Assembly: GCF_002811475.1 (NCBI RefSeq) | Contig: NZ_NPDL01000002.1 | Coordinates: forward strand, 186,001-250,000 | Direction: 5' to 3' | Source of the DNA: Leptospira hartskeerlii | GTDB lineage: Bacteria; Spirochaetota; Leptospiria; Leptospirales; Leptospiraceae | DNA length: 64,000 nt | Part shown: piece by piece, positions 47,353 to 56,439 of the stretch | Layout of the letters: every line of letters starts with the position of its first letter | Numbering within the stretch: position 1 is the stretch's first letter | Translations under genes and position numbers: made by a program | The notes under the pieces: model-generated | The model's input: the letters and a program-made list of their open reading frames with translations, nothing else | The model's database searches: none | What the model was told of the DNA's origin: nothing

Positions 47353-48005
47353 GCTGTTTTTACCAGTCCATAGTTTTTGAGATACCAAGAGCGGATGGAA
47401 TCCCTGTCTCCTTTCTTGTAACCGGAAACTTTTAAGAATTCTTTCTCAATGAATAATTGGCAGACTCTTTCCAACTCAAGCGCTACTTGAAAAGCATCTT
47501 CCATATCCTTTCCAACACAAAGAGTTCCATGGTTTGCCAAAAGGACCGCTTTACTTCCGGACTTATCCAAAGCATGGATTGCCATAGTGATCAGTTTTTT
47601 AGTTCCAGGAAGAGAGTAATTAGTGCAAAGAACAGGCCCACCGATGATCTTTTTCATCTGAGGATTTAATACTGGGACATCTTTTCTTGCGGCTGCAACA
47701 ACTGCTGCTTGTAGCTGGTGAGTATGAATCACTGCACCAATATTTGGACGAAGTTTGTAAGCCGCAGAATGAAGTCCTTTCTCATAGGAAGGTTTGATCT
47801 TTCCGATATGAGTAAGATCGTTGATATTTACTTGTACGATCTCTTCCGGAGTTAGATCTTCATAAGTTCTTCCGGTAGGAGTAATCGCAAAATAATTCTC
47901 ATCGATACGCTGGCTGATATTTCCCCAAGTTCTTGCGATAAGTCCCGACCTAACAAGGCGGATACCGGTATCTCGAACGATTTTTTTGGCCTTATCTATT
48001 TCCAT
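47349..48005 (-). CDS. Class II aldolase (fuculose-phosphate aldolase-like)
   Basis: A 218-residue class II aldolase with an intact metal set matching E. coli FucA: Glu75, His94 and His96 in VIHTHQ, and His159 in LLANHGTLCVG. N-terminal WGNISQRI and TPTGRTYEDLTP bind the phosphate. It should cleave or condense a sugar phosphate or hydroxy-acid with DHAP or similar. Twenty-nine bases separate it from the HemL-like gene and it overlaps the degenerate paralogue. The substrate is unknown. Confidence 0.88.
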   Translation of the reverse strand: MEIDKAKKIVRDTGIRLVRSGLIARTWGNISQRIDENYFAITPTGRTYEDLTPEEIVQVNINDLTHIGKIKPSYEKGLHSAAYKLRPNIGAVIHTHQLQAAVVAAARKDVPVLNPQMKKIIGGPVLCTNYSLPGTKKLITMAIHALDKSGSKAVLLANHGTLCVGKDMEDAFQVALELERVCQLFIEKEFLKVSGYKKGDRDSIRSWYLKNYGLVKTA

Positions 48006-48034
48006 GTTCTTCTCCTATTCGGCAAGTGTAGGTG

Positions 48035-49501
48035 CTATACACCTTCGACTTTTTGGAAAACTCTTTCGAATCTTTTTAATGCATCGTCGATCACTGCATC
48101 CGTATCCGCAGCGCTTGTATACAAACGGCTTCCAGCGAGAGTAACGATACCTTCTGCCATGTAAGCTGCTCCCATCTCTTCCATCGCTTTTTTGCGAGTA
48201 TGAGCTTCTTTGATCGTAGACTTGATCTTCCAGAATTTTTTGACATCGATCTCTAAAAGCATGGTTCCAACTGTTTCTAAATGGCAGATCGATCCTTGGT
48301 TGAATGCTACGAAAGGTAGATTATACTTCTTAATTAGTTTTTGTAAACCGGCAGTGATCCTATCTCCTGCTTTTCCTGCTTTTTCGCAGGCCTTTTGTTT
48401 TTCGATTTCAAGAAGAGTATAATAACCTGCGGCTGAACTAAGAGGGTTTGCTGCCATGGTTCCACCGATCAGAGCCTTTTTGACACCTGTTTGGAGTCCT
48501 GCGGAAAGATACTTCATGTATTCCTTCTTTCCGCCCAATCCACCTGCAGAAGGATAACCACCAGCAACCACTTTCCCGAATACGGTTAGATCAGGAGTAA
48601 TACCATAATAACCTTGAGCGCCGCTTAGGCCGATACGAAATGCAGTAACAACTTCATCAAAAATTAGTAATGCTCCGTATTTGTCGCAAAGTGCCCTGAC
48701 TCCTTTATTGAAATCCATATCTATCGGGCGAGTTCCGCTTTCTGGTCCTATCGGTTCCAGGATCACTGCGGCAGTACCGCCTCTCCAACGGTTTCTTTTT
48801 AAGGTTCTTTCTAATGCGTTTAGATCATTTGGATAGAATTCTTGAGTATATTTGAAAACATGTTTAGGAATTCCGTGAGACTCAAAATGTCTTGTGCCTG
48901 GAAGACGAAGTCCATAAGCAAGTTGGTCACTCCAACCGTGATATGCTCCGCCCATCTTTACGATATTTTTCTTTTTAGTAGCAAGCCTTGCGACGCGGAT
49001 AGAAGCCATACAAGCTTCTGTTCCGGATCCTAACATACGGAACATTTGCACAGAAGGCATATGTTCTACGATCTTCTCCGCAAGTCGTAACTCATATTCA
49101 TGGAATAAACCGGTCACAGGTCCTGTAGTTTCCAGAAGTTCTACAACCTTCTTACGAATATTAGAAGGATTACTTCCCAAAACTGTAGGACCTCCAGCTT
49201 GCAAAAAGTCTATGTATTTGTTCCCGTCCAGATCGTATAAATGGGCACCGGATGCCTTGGTGAAAACAAGAGGGAAGGGATAATTGAATGCGAGATTATG
49301 CTGCACTCCGCCTGGAATATACTCGGAGGCTTCCGCGATCATAGTCTTGGATTTAGAGCATTTCTTCTCAAAATATTCCTGAAGGTATTTCTCCATTTCA
49401 TTTTTCTTAATGGAGCGAATTGGCTGGCGAATCAGGTCATGAAGTTGTTTATAAACCCCTTTTACGTCTGGGTATTGGGTAATTGCGAAGCCGGTAGACA
49501 T
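48035..49501 (-). CDS. HemL-like class III aminotransferase/aminomutase
   Basis: A 488-residue PLP enzyme of class III. It has SEYIPGGVQHNLAFNYPF, SGTEACMASIRVAR, LIFDEVVTAFR and the PLP lysine K310 in FGKVVAGGYP. This closely follows glutamate-1-semialdehyde aminomutase, but a ~55-residue N-terminal extension, a distant operon context and a TetR-type operator upstream argue against the heme-pathway enzyme. It may instead move an amino group on a sugar or keto acid, which its aldolase neighbours could then split. First gene of the operon. Confidence 0.85.
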   Translation of the reverse strand: MSTGFAITQYPDVKGVYKQLHDLIRQPIRSIKKNEMEKYLQEYFEKKCSKSKTMIAEASEYIPGGVQHNLAFNYPFPLVFTKASGAHLYDLDGNKYIDFLQAGGPTVLGSNPSNIRKKVVELLETTGPVTGLFHEYELRLAEKIVEHMPSVQMFRMLGSGTEACMASIRVARLATKKKNIVKMGGAYHGWSDQLAYGLRLPGTRHFESHGIPKHVFKYTQEFYPNDLNALERTLKRNRWRGGTAAVILEPIGPESGTRPIDMDFNKGVRALCDKYGALLIFDEVVTAFRIGLSGAQGYYGITPDLTVFGKVVAGGYPSAGGLGGKKEYMKYLSAGLQTGVKKALIGGTMAANPLSSAAGYYTLLEIEKQKACEKAGKAGDRITAGLQKLIKKYNLPFVAFNQGSICHLETVGTMLLEIDVKKFWKIKSTIKEAHTRKKAMEEMGAAYMAEGIVTLAGSRLYTSAADTDAVIDDALKRFERVFQKVEGV

Positions 49502-49530
49502 ATCTTTTTCCTTTTTTTACGGAATATAGG

Positions 49531-49562
49531 TTGACAGTGAGTGAATACTCACTCACTGTCAA
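49531..49562. promoter_or_regulatory. Operator-like 32-bp palindrome
   Basis: Two perfect 14-base arms (TTGACAGTGAGTGA and its complement) flank a 4-base centre, in the gap between the divergent aminotransferase (start 49501) and TetR (start 49650) genes. The repeating TGAGTGA pattern is of the kind bound by TetR-type regulators of lipid and metabolic genes. The arm also contains a TTGACA that could be a -35 box. Confidence 0.75.
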
Positions 49563-49649
49563 CTAGAAAATATAGAAAAGAAGCTTCCGGGAAAATTTTC
49601 CGTATTCCGGAGGTTAGGAACCGTTCAGGTAGTAAATATAGGAAGTACT

Positions 49650-50312
49650 GTGGCCGAATTTACCTCATCAAAATACAATAGAGATACTTTTGATAAGATC
49701 CCGGAAGAAAAAAGGACCAGGATACTTTCCGTTGCGATCGCAGAATTTGCAAACCGAGGTTTCAATAATGCGAACACTAATATTATCGCGAAGAAGGCCG
49801 GCATCAGCGTCGGGTCCTTATACAAATACTTTGATACAAAAGAAGATTTTTTTCTTACCGCCGTCGGTTACGGGATCCATCAGTTAGAAAAGACTTTAGA
49901 AGAAGTTCTAAGCGAAGAAAGTGATCTTTTCGGTAAGATAGAAAGAATATTAAGAATTATCCAAAAACATTCGAGAGAGAATAGAGATATCATTCGTTTA
50001 TACAATGAGATCACTGCGGAAGGAAATTCTGAACTGATCCGAGGACTTTCCTCAGATATGGAAACTGTTTCTGCAAAAGTATATACGTCCTTATTGGCAG
50101 AAGCGAAAAAGTCCGGATCTGTAGGCAAAGATGTAGACGAGAAAATTTTTGCTTTCTGTATCGATAATCTTTTTATGATACTCCAATTCTCTTACGCTAC
50201 AGAGTATTATCGCGAAAGAATGAAGGTCTATTTGGGAAAAGACATTGATAATGATGAGAAGGTCGTAAAAGGGATAATGTCTTTTATTCGCAGGGCGATA
50301 GAGAAGAAATGA
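49650..50312 (+). CDS. TetR-family transcriptional regulator
   Basis: A 220-residue regulator with the TetR helix-turn-helix (KRTRILSVAIAEFANRGFN, then IIAKKAGISVGSLYKYFDTKE) and a helical ligand domain. The start is GTG at 49650 with AGGAAG four bases upstream. It diverges from the aminotransferase operon with a 148-base gap that contains the 32-bp palindrome, so it probably represses that operon and itself. Confidence 0.88.
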   Translation: MAEFTSSKYNRDTFDKIPEEKRTRILSVAIAEFANRGFNNANTNIIAKKAGISVGSLYKYFDTKEDFFLTAVGYGIHQLEKTLEEVLSEESDLFGKIERILRIIQKHSRENRDIIRLYNEITAEGNSELIRGLSSDMETVSAKVYTSLLAEAKKSGSVGKDVDEKIFAFCIDNLFMILQFSYATEYYRERMKVYLGKDIDNDEKVVKGIMSFIRRAIEKK

Positions 50313-50324
50313 CCCTTCGCCATT

Positions 50325-51614
50325 TTATTGGCGTAAAAAATCCAATCTATACATTACTCCGAAATCCAAAGAGTTTGATTTGCTGACAGATGTAGCTCCT
50401 TTCCCGATTGCGGTCTGAAGTAGATCATTTAATAATGCGTCGCCTGGCGCCCTAGGTGTGGAAGAATCGAAAGCGTATCTGATCTCGTTCGAAGTCTGAT
50501 CCAAATTGTATTTCCATTCATAAGCCGAGATGCCCGCCCAGAGGGAAAACACCGGCGTAATTCTATACACGAATTTATAGGATAACTGAAATCCTTTCGC
50601 GGACCATGCGGATTTTTGTGCAACTTCTCCATAAAAAGCGGAAGAGGAATCGGGAAAGACAGTCGCGTGTATTGTATTATCCTGATTTCCCTTTAGAGAT
50701 AAGTAATATAGTTCGATCCTATTTTCGATCCTTTCTCCTGTCCTGATCGTAGATTTTAGACCTAAAGAAGGCCCCTTCATTTGTTCGAAGACCTGAAAGA
50801 AATAATTTCCATATAAATACAAGCCGGAAGAAGAGTATGCCTTTAAGCTGGTATTGGTATCGTCGGTATTTCCCCAAAATTGAAAATAGCCGACGCTTGG
50901 TCTCAGATCAAAACGAGAGTTCGTAAATGCAAGGTAGGATATATCAGCTTTTATTGTGGTTTGTTTTTCTGGAAAAGTTCCGTTAGTTGTATTGAACTCG
51001 TTTGCTGAATTAATTGTTAGAGTGTTCAGTGTAGTGTCCGAACGGAAATTACTGCCAGAGAAGGATCCAGAAAGTCTTCGATACGTGTAAGTTAGGCCGT
51101 AGTGGTTGGAAAGTCCTGCTTTGTAACTCGGCTTTTCTGTTATGGTCGGATTACTTGCTGTCAGCAGGTTTAGGGTATTTTGCATTCTAAGTAGAAATGT
51201 TTCCGAATCAGGTTTGTAATATCCGTATCCTATACCTCCGAAAATTTCTAAGTCGTGTCTTTTGGTTTGATCCAACTGAAAATTCGTTACATTTTTCTTA
51301 GGTGGCTCCTGCGGAGACGGTTCCACTATGGGAGGTTGCGGTTCTTGAGTTTTTTGTTTCAACTTGTCTTCGGAATCCTTTAACTCCTTTGTTGTGGGCT
51401 CTTTATAGCTTACCCTTTGGATCTCTATTTTATTTAATTGCCTAATTTTGCCGTCTGTAATTTTGATCTGAATGGAAGTCGCAGTCTGATGTATGACCTC
51501 TCCTCTTAAGATTTGTCCATTCTTCAAATAGATTGTCTGTTCTTCGCCAAAAACTGCGATTGATGACAGAAGAAAAGATAACAAAATAGTTCGTTTAATA
51601 AAAGAAAATCCCAT
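50325..51614 (-). CDS. Outer-membrane-type protein, paralogue 1 of 3
   Basis: A 429-residue protein with a signal peptide, then a 55-residue N-domain (TIYLKNGQILRGEVIHQTAT, IQRVSYKEP), a Pro/Glu-rich linker (about 90-115), and a long C-terminal part of alternating polar and aromatic residues. Shared with its two neighbours are QTIYLKNGQ, SYLAFTNSRFDLRP and FWGNTDDTNT. The C-terminal region looks like an outer-membrane beta barrel, and ends near LDFGVMYRLDFLRQ. No known function or family name came to mind. 114 bases separate it from paralogue 2. Confidence 0.75.
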   Translation of the reverse strand: MGFSFIKRTILLSFLLSSIAVFGEEQTIYLKNGQILRGEVIHQTATSIQIKITDGKIRQLNKIEIQRVSYKEPTTKELKDSEDKLKQKTQEPQPPIVEPSPQEPPKKNVTNFQLDQTKRHDLEIFGGIGYGYYKPDSETFLLRMQNTLNLLTASNPTITEKPSYKAGLSNHYGLTYTYRRLSGSFSGSNFRSDTTLNTLTINSANEFNTTNGTFPEKQTTIKADISYLAFTNSRFDLRPSVGYFQFWGNTDDTNTSLKAYSSSGLYLYGNYFFQVFEQMKGPSLGLKSTIRTGERIENRIELYYLSLKGNQDNTIHATVFPDSSSAFYGEVAQKSAWSAKGFQLSYKFVYRITPVFSLWAGISAYEWKYNLDQTSNEIRYAFDSSTPRAPGDALLNDLLQTAIGKGATSVSKSNSLDFGVMYRLDFLRQ

Positions 51615-51728
51615 CTACGTTAAATTTCGACAGTTAGAGAGATGTGTGCAATAAATTATTAAAATATTTGGATTAAATCATTCGCGGTTTTTGTCATGAT
51701 ACTAGTCTCGAATTCCGGATCACTATCC

Positions 51729-52997
51729 CTAATTTAACTCAAACCTCTTCATCATCCCAAATTCCAAAATCGCAGATCTACTTTCCGAATGGATCGTTTT
51801 ACCTATGGCTTCCATTAACTTTTGTTGAATTAGATATGCACTCGGATTACTTAAATCCACTCCAATCAATCCGTCTTTGGATGAATAAATATATTGGAAA
51901 TCGGAGTTCAGACTATATTTCCACTCATAAAATTGCAATCCAGCGTAAACCGAAATAGTAGGAGTAATCCTATAAACTAGCCGATAGAGAAGCTGGAAGC
52001 CGTTTGCATTCCAAGAGACATTCTGGCCTTGTCTATAAAGTGCTACCTGAGACAGATTCGCTGGTACGAGAAAAGATACAATACTTCCATCTTGGTTTCC
52101 AGATAAAGTTAGATTATGATATTCTAATCTATTTTCCCATCTCTCTCCCATTCTGATGGTTGCTTTTAGTCCGACTGTATAACCTTTAAGAGTTTCGTTG
52201 AACTTCATTACACCTTGAGAATATAGATATAAACCGCTATCGATATAGTAGGATGTGGATAGATTCGTATCTTGAGATTGTCCCCAGAAGTATTGGTAAC
52301 CGATTGTGGGCCTTAGATCGAATCTTTCGTTTGTAAATGCGAGAAAGGACAATTCGTTTTTCAAAGAACTTTGTCTTTCCGGAAAACTCCCAGTGCTATG
52401 GATCATTCCGCTTGCGTAAGAATGACTATCATAGGTGCTTCTGTTGCCTAAATGCGATCCGGTGATCCCTCCGGACCATCTTCTCCAAGTATAAATTGCT
52501 CCATAAGTTTGGGATAATTCAGGAGAATGTGTAGGCTTATCGATTACAGTAGGAAGAGTTCCGGAAGCTAACCCAACTTTGTTTTGGATTTGTACAGGAA
52601 GCCCTTGAGTTTCCGGAGAATATCTTCCCGCTCCTAATCCGAAGTAAACCTCTAGATCATTTCGTTTTAGCTGATCTATATGGAAATTTACTGCGGGTTT
52701 CGGGACTTCTGCGATTTGAGGAGAAGGAGCTTGTTCTGCCTGGACTGGCTTTTTTTCTTCCTGAGGAAGTTTAGTGGGCTCATTGAAGCTAACTGTATTA
52801 ATCTCAGATTTGTTTAATTGTAACGTTTTTCCTTCCGTAGTTTTGATCAATATACTGGTTGCAGTCTGCTGTAATATTTCCGCACGAATGACCTGACCAT
52901 TTTTTAAATAGATGGTTTTCATTTCCGCAAACAAAGAAACCACCGGGATCATCAATGTAGCAAATGGTAGAAGGAACCGAACAAGATACAACTTCAT
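51729..52997 (-). CDS. Outer-membrane-type protein, paralogue 2 of 3
   Basis: A 422-residue paralogue of its neighbours: signal peptide, TIYLKNGQVIRAEILQQTAT, a shorter Pro-rich linker, and a barrel-like C-terminal half with SFLAFTNERFDLRPTIGY and FWGQSQDTN. The C-terminus is EFGMMKRFELN. Most divergent of the three in the linker. Intergenic spacers of 70-115 bases, unlike an overlapping operon, allow separate promoters. Confidence 0.75.
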   Translation of the reverse strand: MKLYLVRFLLPFATLMIPVVSLFAEMKTIYLKNGQVIRAEILQQTATSILIKTTEGKTLQLNKSEINTVSFNEPTKLPQEEKKPVQAEQAPSPQIAEVPKPAVNFHIDQLKRNDLEVYFGLGAGRYSPETQGLPVQIQNKVGLASGTLPTVIDKPTHSPELSQTYGAIYTWRRWSGGITGSHLGNRSTYDSHSYASGMIHSTGSFPERQSSLKNELSFLAFTNERFDLRPTIGYQYFWGQSQDTNLSTSYYIDSGLYLYSQGVMKFNETLKGYTVGLKATIRMGERWENRLEYHNLTLSGNQDGSIVSFLVPANLSQVALYRQGQNVSWNANGFQLLYRLVYRITPTISVYAGLQFYEWKYSLNSDFQYIYSSKDGLIGVDLSNPSAYLIQQKLMEAIGKTIHSESRSAILEFGMMKRFELN

Positions 52998-53075
52998 TTG
53001 CGACGTATTCTATGTATTAAAAGGTTAAAGGCAATAATTTAATGTTCTTGATCAGGATCCGTAAATAAATTTCAA

Positions 53076-54377
53076 TTACTGAGATAACTCGAATCTTTTC
53101 ATTACTCCGAATTCTAAGGAGGAAGCTTTGCTTGTAGCAGGCACAGATTTAGCTACGGAATTTAATAGAAAATTTATAACCACTTCTTGGTCGATGGGGC
53201 TAGGGTTATTTATATTTCCTAAGCCGCTGAAAGATTGTTCAAATGATTTTACAGAATATTTCCATTCGAATGCTTGGATTCCTACCCAAAAAGAAAGAGT
53301 GGTTGTCCATTTATAGAATAGTTTATAAGAAAAATTGAATCCTTTCGCATCCCATTGTATACTTTGCCTCGTTACTCCATAATCGAAAAAATTCGGAGTA
53401 TTGAACATGGCCGTATCACCGTTGCCATATTGAGCGCCAGAAAGAATTAGATAATGCAATTCTATTCTATGCTCCCATCTTTCCCCTTGTCTAACTGTAG
53501 TTTTTAATCCGATAGATGGACCTTTTAACTTTTCCAAAAAGTAATAATTGTTTTTAAAGAAAGAAGTAAGATCATTTCCATTATAGCCGGTCGAAATTGT
53601 ATTAGTATCCTCTGTCTTCCCCCAAAACTGAGAATAACCAAAGCTAGGTCTTAGATCAATCCTTTGATTACTATAAGCGAGATAGGAAATATCGGCCTTT
53701 AATGAACTTTGTTTTTCCGGAAATGTTCCTGCAATCTCTTGCAGGCTTCCATTGTTAGAATATACTTTTAGTCTTGCAGAAGTTTCGCCGCTGAAATTAT
53801 TTCCGCTTAATCCGAACGCGAATTTTTTCCAATAATAGATAAGCCCTAGACTGTAGGCAAGACTTCGTTTATAACTTGGATCGTCTACGTCGATTGGAAA
53901 GCCTGAGAGAGCGCTGAACTTTGCTCCTAATTGATTTGAATAGGATTCCGTAGGAGGGCGATATGTTCCGAGGCCCGCTCCGAAGAATACTTCTATATCT
54001 TTTCTTTTAATTTGGTCGATCGCGTATGGACTTGCAGCTTTATCTATTTCAGGTTCCGGCTTTTTAGTCGGTTCGGGAATAGGTGGAGGAGGTTCTTCTG
54101 CAACTGCAGTTTGTTGTTTTAATTTTTCTTCCGATTCTTTCTTTTCTTGGACGGTAGGTTCTCTGTAGCTAACTCTCTGTATCTCTTTCTTATTGAGTTG
54201 TTTGATCTTTCCATCGTCCATTTTGATTTGCATTGTGGTTGCAGTTTGTTGGATGACCTCCCCACGTAAGATCTGTCCGTTCCTCATATAGATTGTCTGC
54301 TGTTCAGCGAACAGTTCGACAATGGGGGAAGATAATAAAAGGATCAATAAGTAGATTCTTACGTTGGAACTTCCCAT
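53076..54377 (-). CDS. Outer-membrane-type protein, paralogue 3 of 3
   Basis: A 433-residue paralogue with signal peptide, QTIYMRNGQILRGEVIQQTA, a Pro/Lys/Glu linker with repeated KPEP, and a C-terminal beta-rich part (SYLAYSNQRIDLRPSFGY, FWGKTEDTNT). It ends LEFGVMKRFELSQ. Closest to paralogue 1 in the N-domain (REPTVQEKKESEEKLKQQT). The divergent comF start is 168 bases away. Confidence 0.75.
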   Translation of the reverse strand: MGSSNVRIYLLILLLSSPIVELFAEQQTIYMRNGQILRGEVIQQTATTMQIKMDDGKIKQLNKKEIQRVSYREPTVQEKKESEEKLKQQTAVAEEPPPPIPEPTKKPEPEIDKAASPYAIDQIKRKDIEVFFGAGLGTYRPPTESYSNQLGAKFSALSGFPIDVDDPSYKRSLAYSLGLIYYWKKFAFGLSGNNFSGETSARLKVYSNNGSLQEIAGTFPEKQSSLKADISYLAYSNQRIDLRPSFGYSQFWGKTEDTNTISTGYNGNDLTSFFKNNYYFLEKLKGPSIGLKTTVRQGERWEHRIELHYLILSGAQYGNGDTAMFNTPNFFDYGVTRQSIQWDAKGFNFSYKLFYKWTTTLSFWVGIQAFEWKYSVKSFEQSFSGLGNINNPSPIDQEVVINFLLNSVAKSVPATSKASSLEFGVMKRFELSQ

Positions 54378-54545
54378 AACGTGGCTATTAGAACGAATAC
54401 TTAATCGATCGGCAATAACTTATTAAACGGATCTAAATAAAAGATGTTTCTATTCGACAGTTCTTTGGATAGGAGAAGGTTTGAATGAGTCGGATAGATC
54501 TTTAAGGTTAGTCTACTGGAAAAAAATGCGCGCGATAAGGTCCAT

Positions 54546-55292
54546 TTGATAACCGCCTATTTTATGAGATCTATATTCATTCTCCGACTATTGAACTTCT
54601 TTCTTCCTTTACTTTGTGGCATTTGCGGGAGAGAAGACTTCTTTTCCTTAAAAACGGGCATTTGCAAAAGATGCGCCTCTGCTGCTCGGACTTCTAAACC
54701 ATTATACAGATGTAATGTATGCTCTTCTCCCCTAGTTGTACCGCTTGCAGTTTGTGGGTTTTGTGATTCCAGAAATGTATTCTTTACAAAAGTGTTTTGT
54801 TTACGGGATAGAAACGACCTTTTAGGAGATTTATTGAACAAGCTGAAATCCAATAACGAATATCCGGTTTCAATTTTTCTTTCACTCGGGATCAGAAGGA
54901 CTTTGAGAGAATTGCGAACTTTAGGTCTGGACGCGTGTGTCCTTCTTCCTAGTTACTCTAAAAATAAAATTTTCCATCCGGATCTTAGACCATTCTCCCC
55001 AAGTAGCAGATTATATGAAGAAACAAAAAGAATATTAAAAATTCCTTTAATAGATCCATTGATAAAGACAAGTCAGGAAAGACAGGCAGGTAAAAGTTTT
55101 TCGGAAAGATTTTTTCACGCGTATTCTGCCTGGAAAATAAAACCGAATTGGGAGGACCGTTGTCCTTCTAAGATACTATTATTGGACGACGTTTTTACGA
55201 CAGGCGCGAGTGTGAATGAAGCGAGTCGGATTTTAAAGAAGAATGGTGCAAAGTCAGTTTACATTCTAACCTATCTTAGAGTCTCAGATTAA
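54546..55292 (+). CDS. comF: ComF-family phosphoribosyltransferase-like protein
   Basis: A 248-residue protein. The N-terminus has zinc-finger-like Cys pairs (CGICGRE, CKRC, CNVC, CGFC). The C-terminal half is a type I phosphoribosyltransferase fold with ILLLDDVFTTGASV, which binds PRPP. ComF is linked to DNA uptake in competent bacteria; its role elsewhere is unclear. The TTG start at 54546 has AAGG a few bases upstream; ATG 54564 is the alternative. Confidence 0.85.
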   Translation: MITAYFMRSIFILRLLNFFLPLLCGICGREDFFSLKTGICKRCASAARTSKPLYRCNVCSSPLVVPLAVCGFCDSRNVFFTKVFCLRDRNDLLGDLLNKLKSNNEYPVSIFLSLGIRRTLRELRTLGLDACVLLPSYSKNKIFHPDLRPFSPSSRLYEETKRILKIPLIDPLIKTSQERQAGKSFSERFFHAYSAWKIKPNWEDRCPSKILLLDDVFTTGASVNEASRILKKNGAKSVYILTYLRVSD

Positions 55293-55334
55293 ACTTGACC
55301 AATCTACATATCCGTTTAGTATAGATGAAAGAAG

Positions 55335-56438
55335 ATGGTCCGAAAAATTCTACATGTCGATATGGATGCGTTTTACGCTTCGGTAGAACAAAGGGATAAT
55401 CCAAGTTATCGGGGCAAGCCTCTCATTGTAGGAGGTCCTCCTGATTCTAGAGGAGTGGTATGCGCTGCAAGTTATGAGGCAAGAAAATTCGGAGTTCGTT
55501 CTGCTATGCCCTGTTCTCAGGCGGCAAGGCTTTGTCCTTCCGGGATCTTTGTAACTCCTCGTTTCGAAGCGTATAGAAAAGTATCTTCTAAGATCAGACA
55601 GATCTTCTTAGAATACACAGATCTTGTGGAGATGCTTTCCTTGGACGAAGCATTTTTGGATGTAACTCAGAATAAGAAAAATATTCCATATGCAAGTCAG
55701 ATTGCAAAAGAGATCAGAGAGAGAATTTACGAAGAGACTCAGTTAACCGCGTCCGCAGGAGTTTCTATTAATAAGTTTTTAGCCAAGATTGCAACAGACC
55801 AAAACAAACCAAACGGAATGACAATCGTTCGTCCGGAACAAGCCGAAAAATTTATAGAGTCCCTGGATGTTTCCGTATTTCCCGGGATCGGAAAAGTTAC
55901 ATTAAAGAAAATGCATGCACTTGGGATAAAAAAAGGAAAAGACCTAAAAGAAAAAAGCCTGGAGATGTTGGACCAAAACTTCGGCAAATCGGGTCGTTGG
56001 TTTTATGCGGTATGCAGAGGTTTGGACGATAGACCGGTAGAACCGTTTAGAGAAAGAAAATCTTTAGGAGCGGAATCTACTTTTGCTAAAGATCTAGAAA
56101 ATGGCCCTGAGATATTTAGAGAACTTTCGGATATCGCGGAGGAATTGGAGAGAAGATTACTTCAAAAACCTTTCCCCGGAAAAACGATCACTCTTAAAGT
56201 AAAATTTTCTGACTTCACCCAAAAAACCAGAAGTATCACCGAAGATTATTCCTATCTGGACAAAAACGAATTGTACCGGATCGGATCCAAACTTTTAGAG
56301 GAATTCATATTAGAATCCGGTAAAGCGATATTTCCGATCCGTCTTTTGGGCTTAAGTCTTTCTCATCCGGAAAGCACTTCTAAAAATTCTCAAATCAGAA
56401 TTGAAGAGCAAGAGGATCTATTTCCTTCTCTATTCTAA
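55335..56438 (+). CDS. dinB: DNA polymerase IV (Y family)
   Basis: A 367-residue Y-family polymerase. HVDMDAFYASVEQRDNP gives the first metal Asp residues; SLDEAFLDV the second pair; SAGVSINKFLAKIATD and the HhH region follow. A C-terminal EEQEDLF is a beta-clamp binding motif. It performs translesion synthesis. ATG 55335 after GAAAGAAG. Convergent with the next gene, whose stop is one base away. No LexA-box was sought closely. Confidence 0.93.
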   Translation: MVRKILHVDMDAFYASVEQRDNPSYRGKPLIVGGPPDSRGVVCAASYEARKFGVRSAMPCSQAARLCPSGIFVTPRFEAYRKVSSKIRQIFLEYTDLVEMLSLDEAFLDVTQNKKNIPYASQIAKEIRERIYEETQLTASAGVSINKFLAKIATDQNKPNGMTIVRPEQAEKFIESLDVSVFPGIGKVTLKKMHALGIKKGKDLKEKSLEMLDQNFGKSGRWFYAVCRGLDDRPVEPFRERKSLGAESTFAKDLENGPEIFRELSDIAEELERRLLQKPFPGKTITLKVKFSDFTQKTRSITEDYSYLDKNELYRIGSKLLEEFILESGKAIFPIRLLGLSLSHPESTSKNSQIRIEEQEDLFPSLF

Positions 56439-56439
56439 A

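Noticed and set aside
48035..49501. Naming the gene hemL
   Set aside because: Extra N-terminal part, aldolase neighbours and TetR control make heme synthesis unlikely, so only HemL-like is stated.
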